A stretch of 5,248 nucleotides of DNA from Nitrospirota bacterium (lineage in GTDB: Bacteria > Nitrospinota > Nitrospinia > Nitrospinales > Nitrospinaceae): positions 1-5,248 of the forward strand of contig QIDN01000340.1 of NCBI GenBank assembly GCA_003229345.1. Direction: 5' to 3'. Every line of letters begins with the position of its first letter. Within the stretch, counting starts at the first letter, position 1. Both the position numbers and the translations under genes were made by a program. The notes beneath the pieces are model-generated. The model was not told the origin of the DNA. It worked only from the letters and a program-made list of their open reading frames with translations, and made no database searches. Below are positions 5,016-5,248 of the stretch, piece by piece.

Positions 5016-5248
5016 ATGGATAAAACCAATAAAAAAAGCATTCGAGCCTGGATACGCGATCGCATTCTGTTTATGGCGGTGATGATTTTTGTGACCGGGG
5101 CCGGGTTGTACATGGCGGCGGGCAAAATTATCCCGCATGAGAGCATCTGGCTGGATCCGGTCAAGGAATTCTCCCTGCTGATCTCAATGATCGGTGTGGT
5201 GTCGCTCGGTTACGAATTGTTTCTGCGGGAACTCACGTTCAATGAATA
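5016..5248 (+). CDS. Two-TM membrane protein, C-terminus beyond the right edge (77 residues visible)
   Basis: The frame opens at ATG 5016 and stays open to the window end, so only the N-terminus is seen. A short basic cytoplasmic head (MDKTNKKSIRAWIRDR) leads into a first helix at about residues 17-37. A short external loop follows (KIIPHESIWLDPVKE, 37-51), then a second helix at about 52-70 ending in YELFLRELTFNE. The charge pattern places both ends in the cytoplasm, so any downstream domain would be cytoplasmic and membrane-tethered. A GAG at 5008-5010, 5 nt before the ATG, serves as the ribosome site. The family cannot be named from this part. Two helices followed by a Tyr-Glu-x-Phe-Leu-Arg stretch are common as an anchor in front of varied cytoplasmic domains. 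The gene probably has its own promoter at 4925-4953, because a terminator-like hairpin separates it from the VWA gene. Confidence 0.75.
   Translation, partial: MDKTNKKSIRAWIRDRILFMAVMIFVTGAGLYMAAGKIIPHESIWLDPVKEFSLLISMIGVVSLGYELFLRELTFNE

Overview
The window shows a Gram-negative-type bacterium with a moderately G+C-rich genome. It has densely packed genes, GTG starts, a cleavable Sec signal peptide and membrane proteins that follow the positive-inside rule. The family mix is a DUF4159 protein coupled to a VWA/glutamine-amidotransferase-like membrane protein, plus a PhnW-like class V aminotransferase. It would fit Nitrospinota, a deltaproteobacterial lineage or a Planctomycete-like lineage. 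Placement rests on family impression alone and is low confidence. No rRNA, tRNA, transposase or CRISPR array is visible.

Layout. (1) Positions 1522 to 1, minus strand: a probable two-gene operon of a PhnW/AGT-type PLP aminotransferase (428-1522), followed 7 nt later by an unrecognised protein whose 140 visible codons run off the left edge (1-420). (2) Positions 1523-1691: a divergent intergenic region with an extended -10 promoter candidate on each strand, a perfect 12-bp palindrome over the predicted minus-strand start point, and a tiny upstream ORF before the plus-strand gene. (3) Positions 1692-4756, plus strand: two genes overlapping by 4 bp (GTGA), encoding an exported DUF4159 protein and a three-TM protein with a periplasmic VWA domain and a degenerate GATase-like domain. 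(4) Positions 4757-5015: a structured non-coding stretch with nested helices, a terminator-like hairpin with a T5 tract, then a sigma70-like promoter set among CCCCTG repeats. (5) Positions 5016-5248: the N-terminus of a two-TM membrane protein cut by the right edge.

How the parts fit. The DUF4159 and VWA/GATase proteins are both predicted to face the periplasm and are translationally coupled, so they probably act in one envelope-associated assembly. This pairing is usually seen with MoxR ATPase and DUF58 genes, and neither is present here. The aminotransferase operon is transcribed away from them and shows no functional link. The most unusual material is non-coding: the region 4791-4899, where two near-identical 8-mers can each pair with the same downstream strand, and the symmetric CCCCTG/CTGCAG elements around the next promoter.
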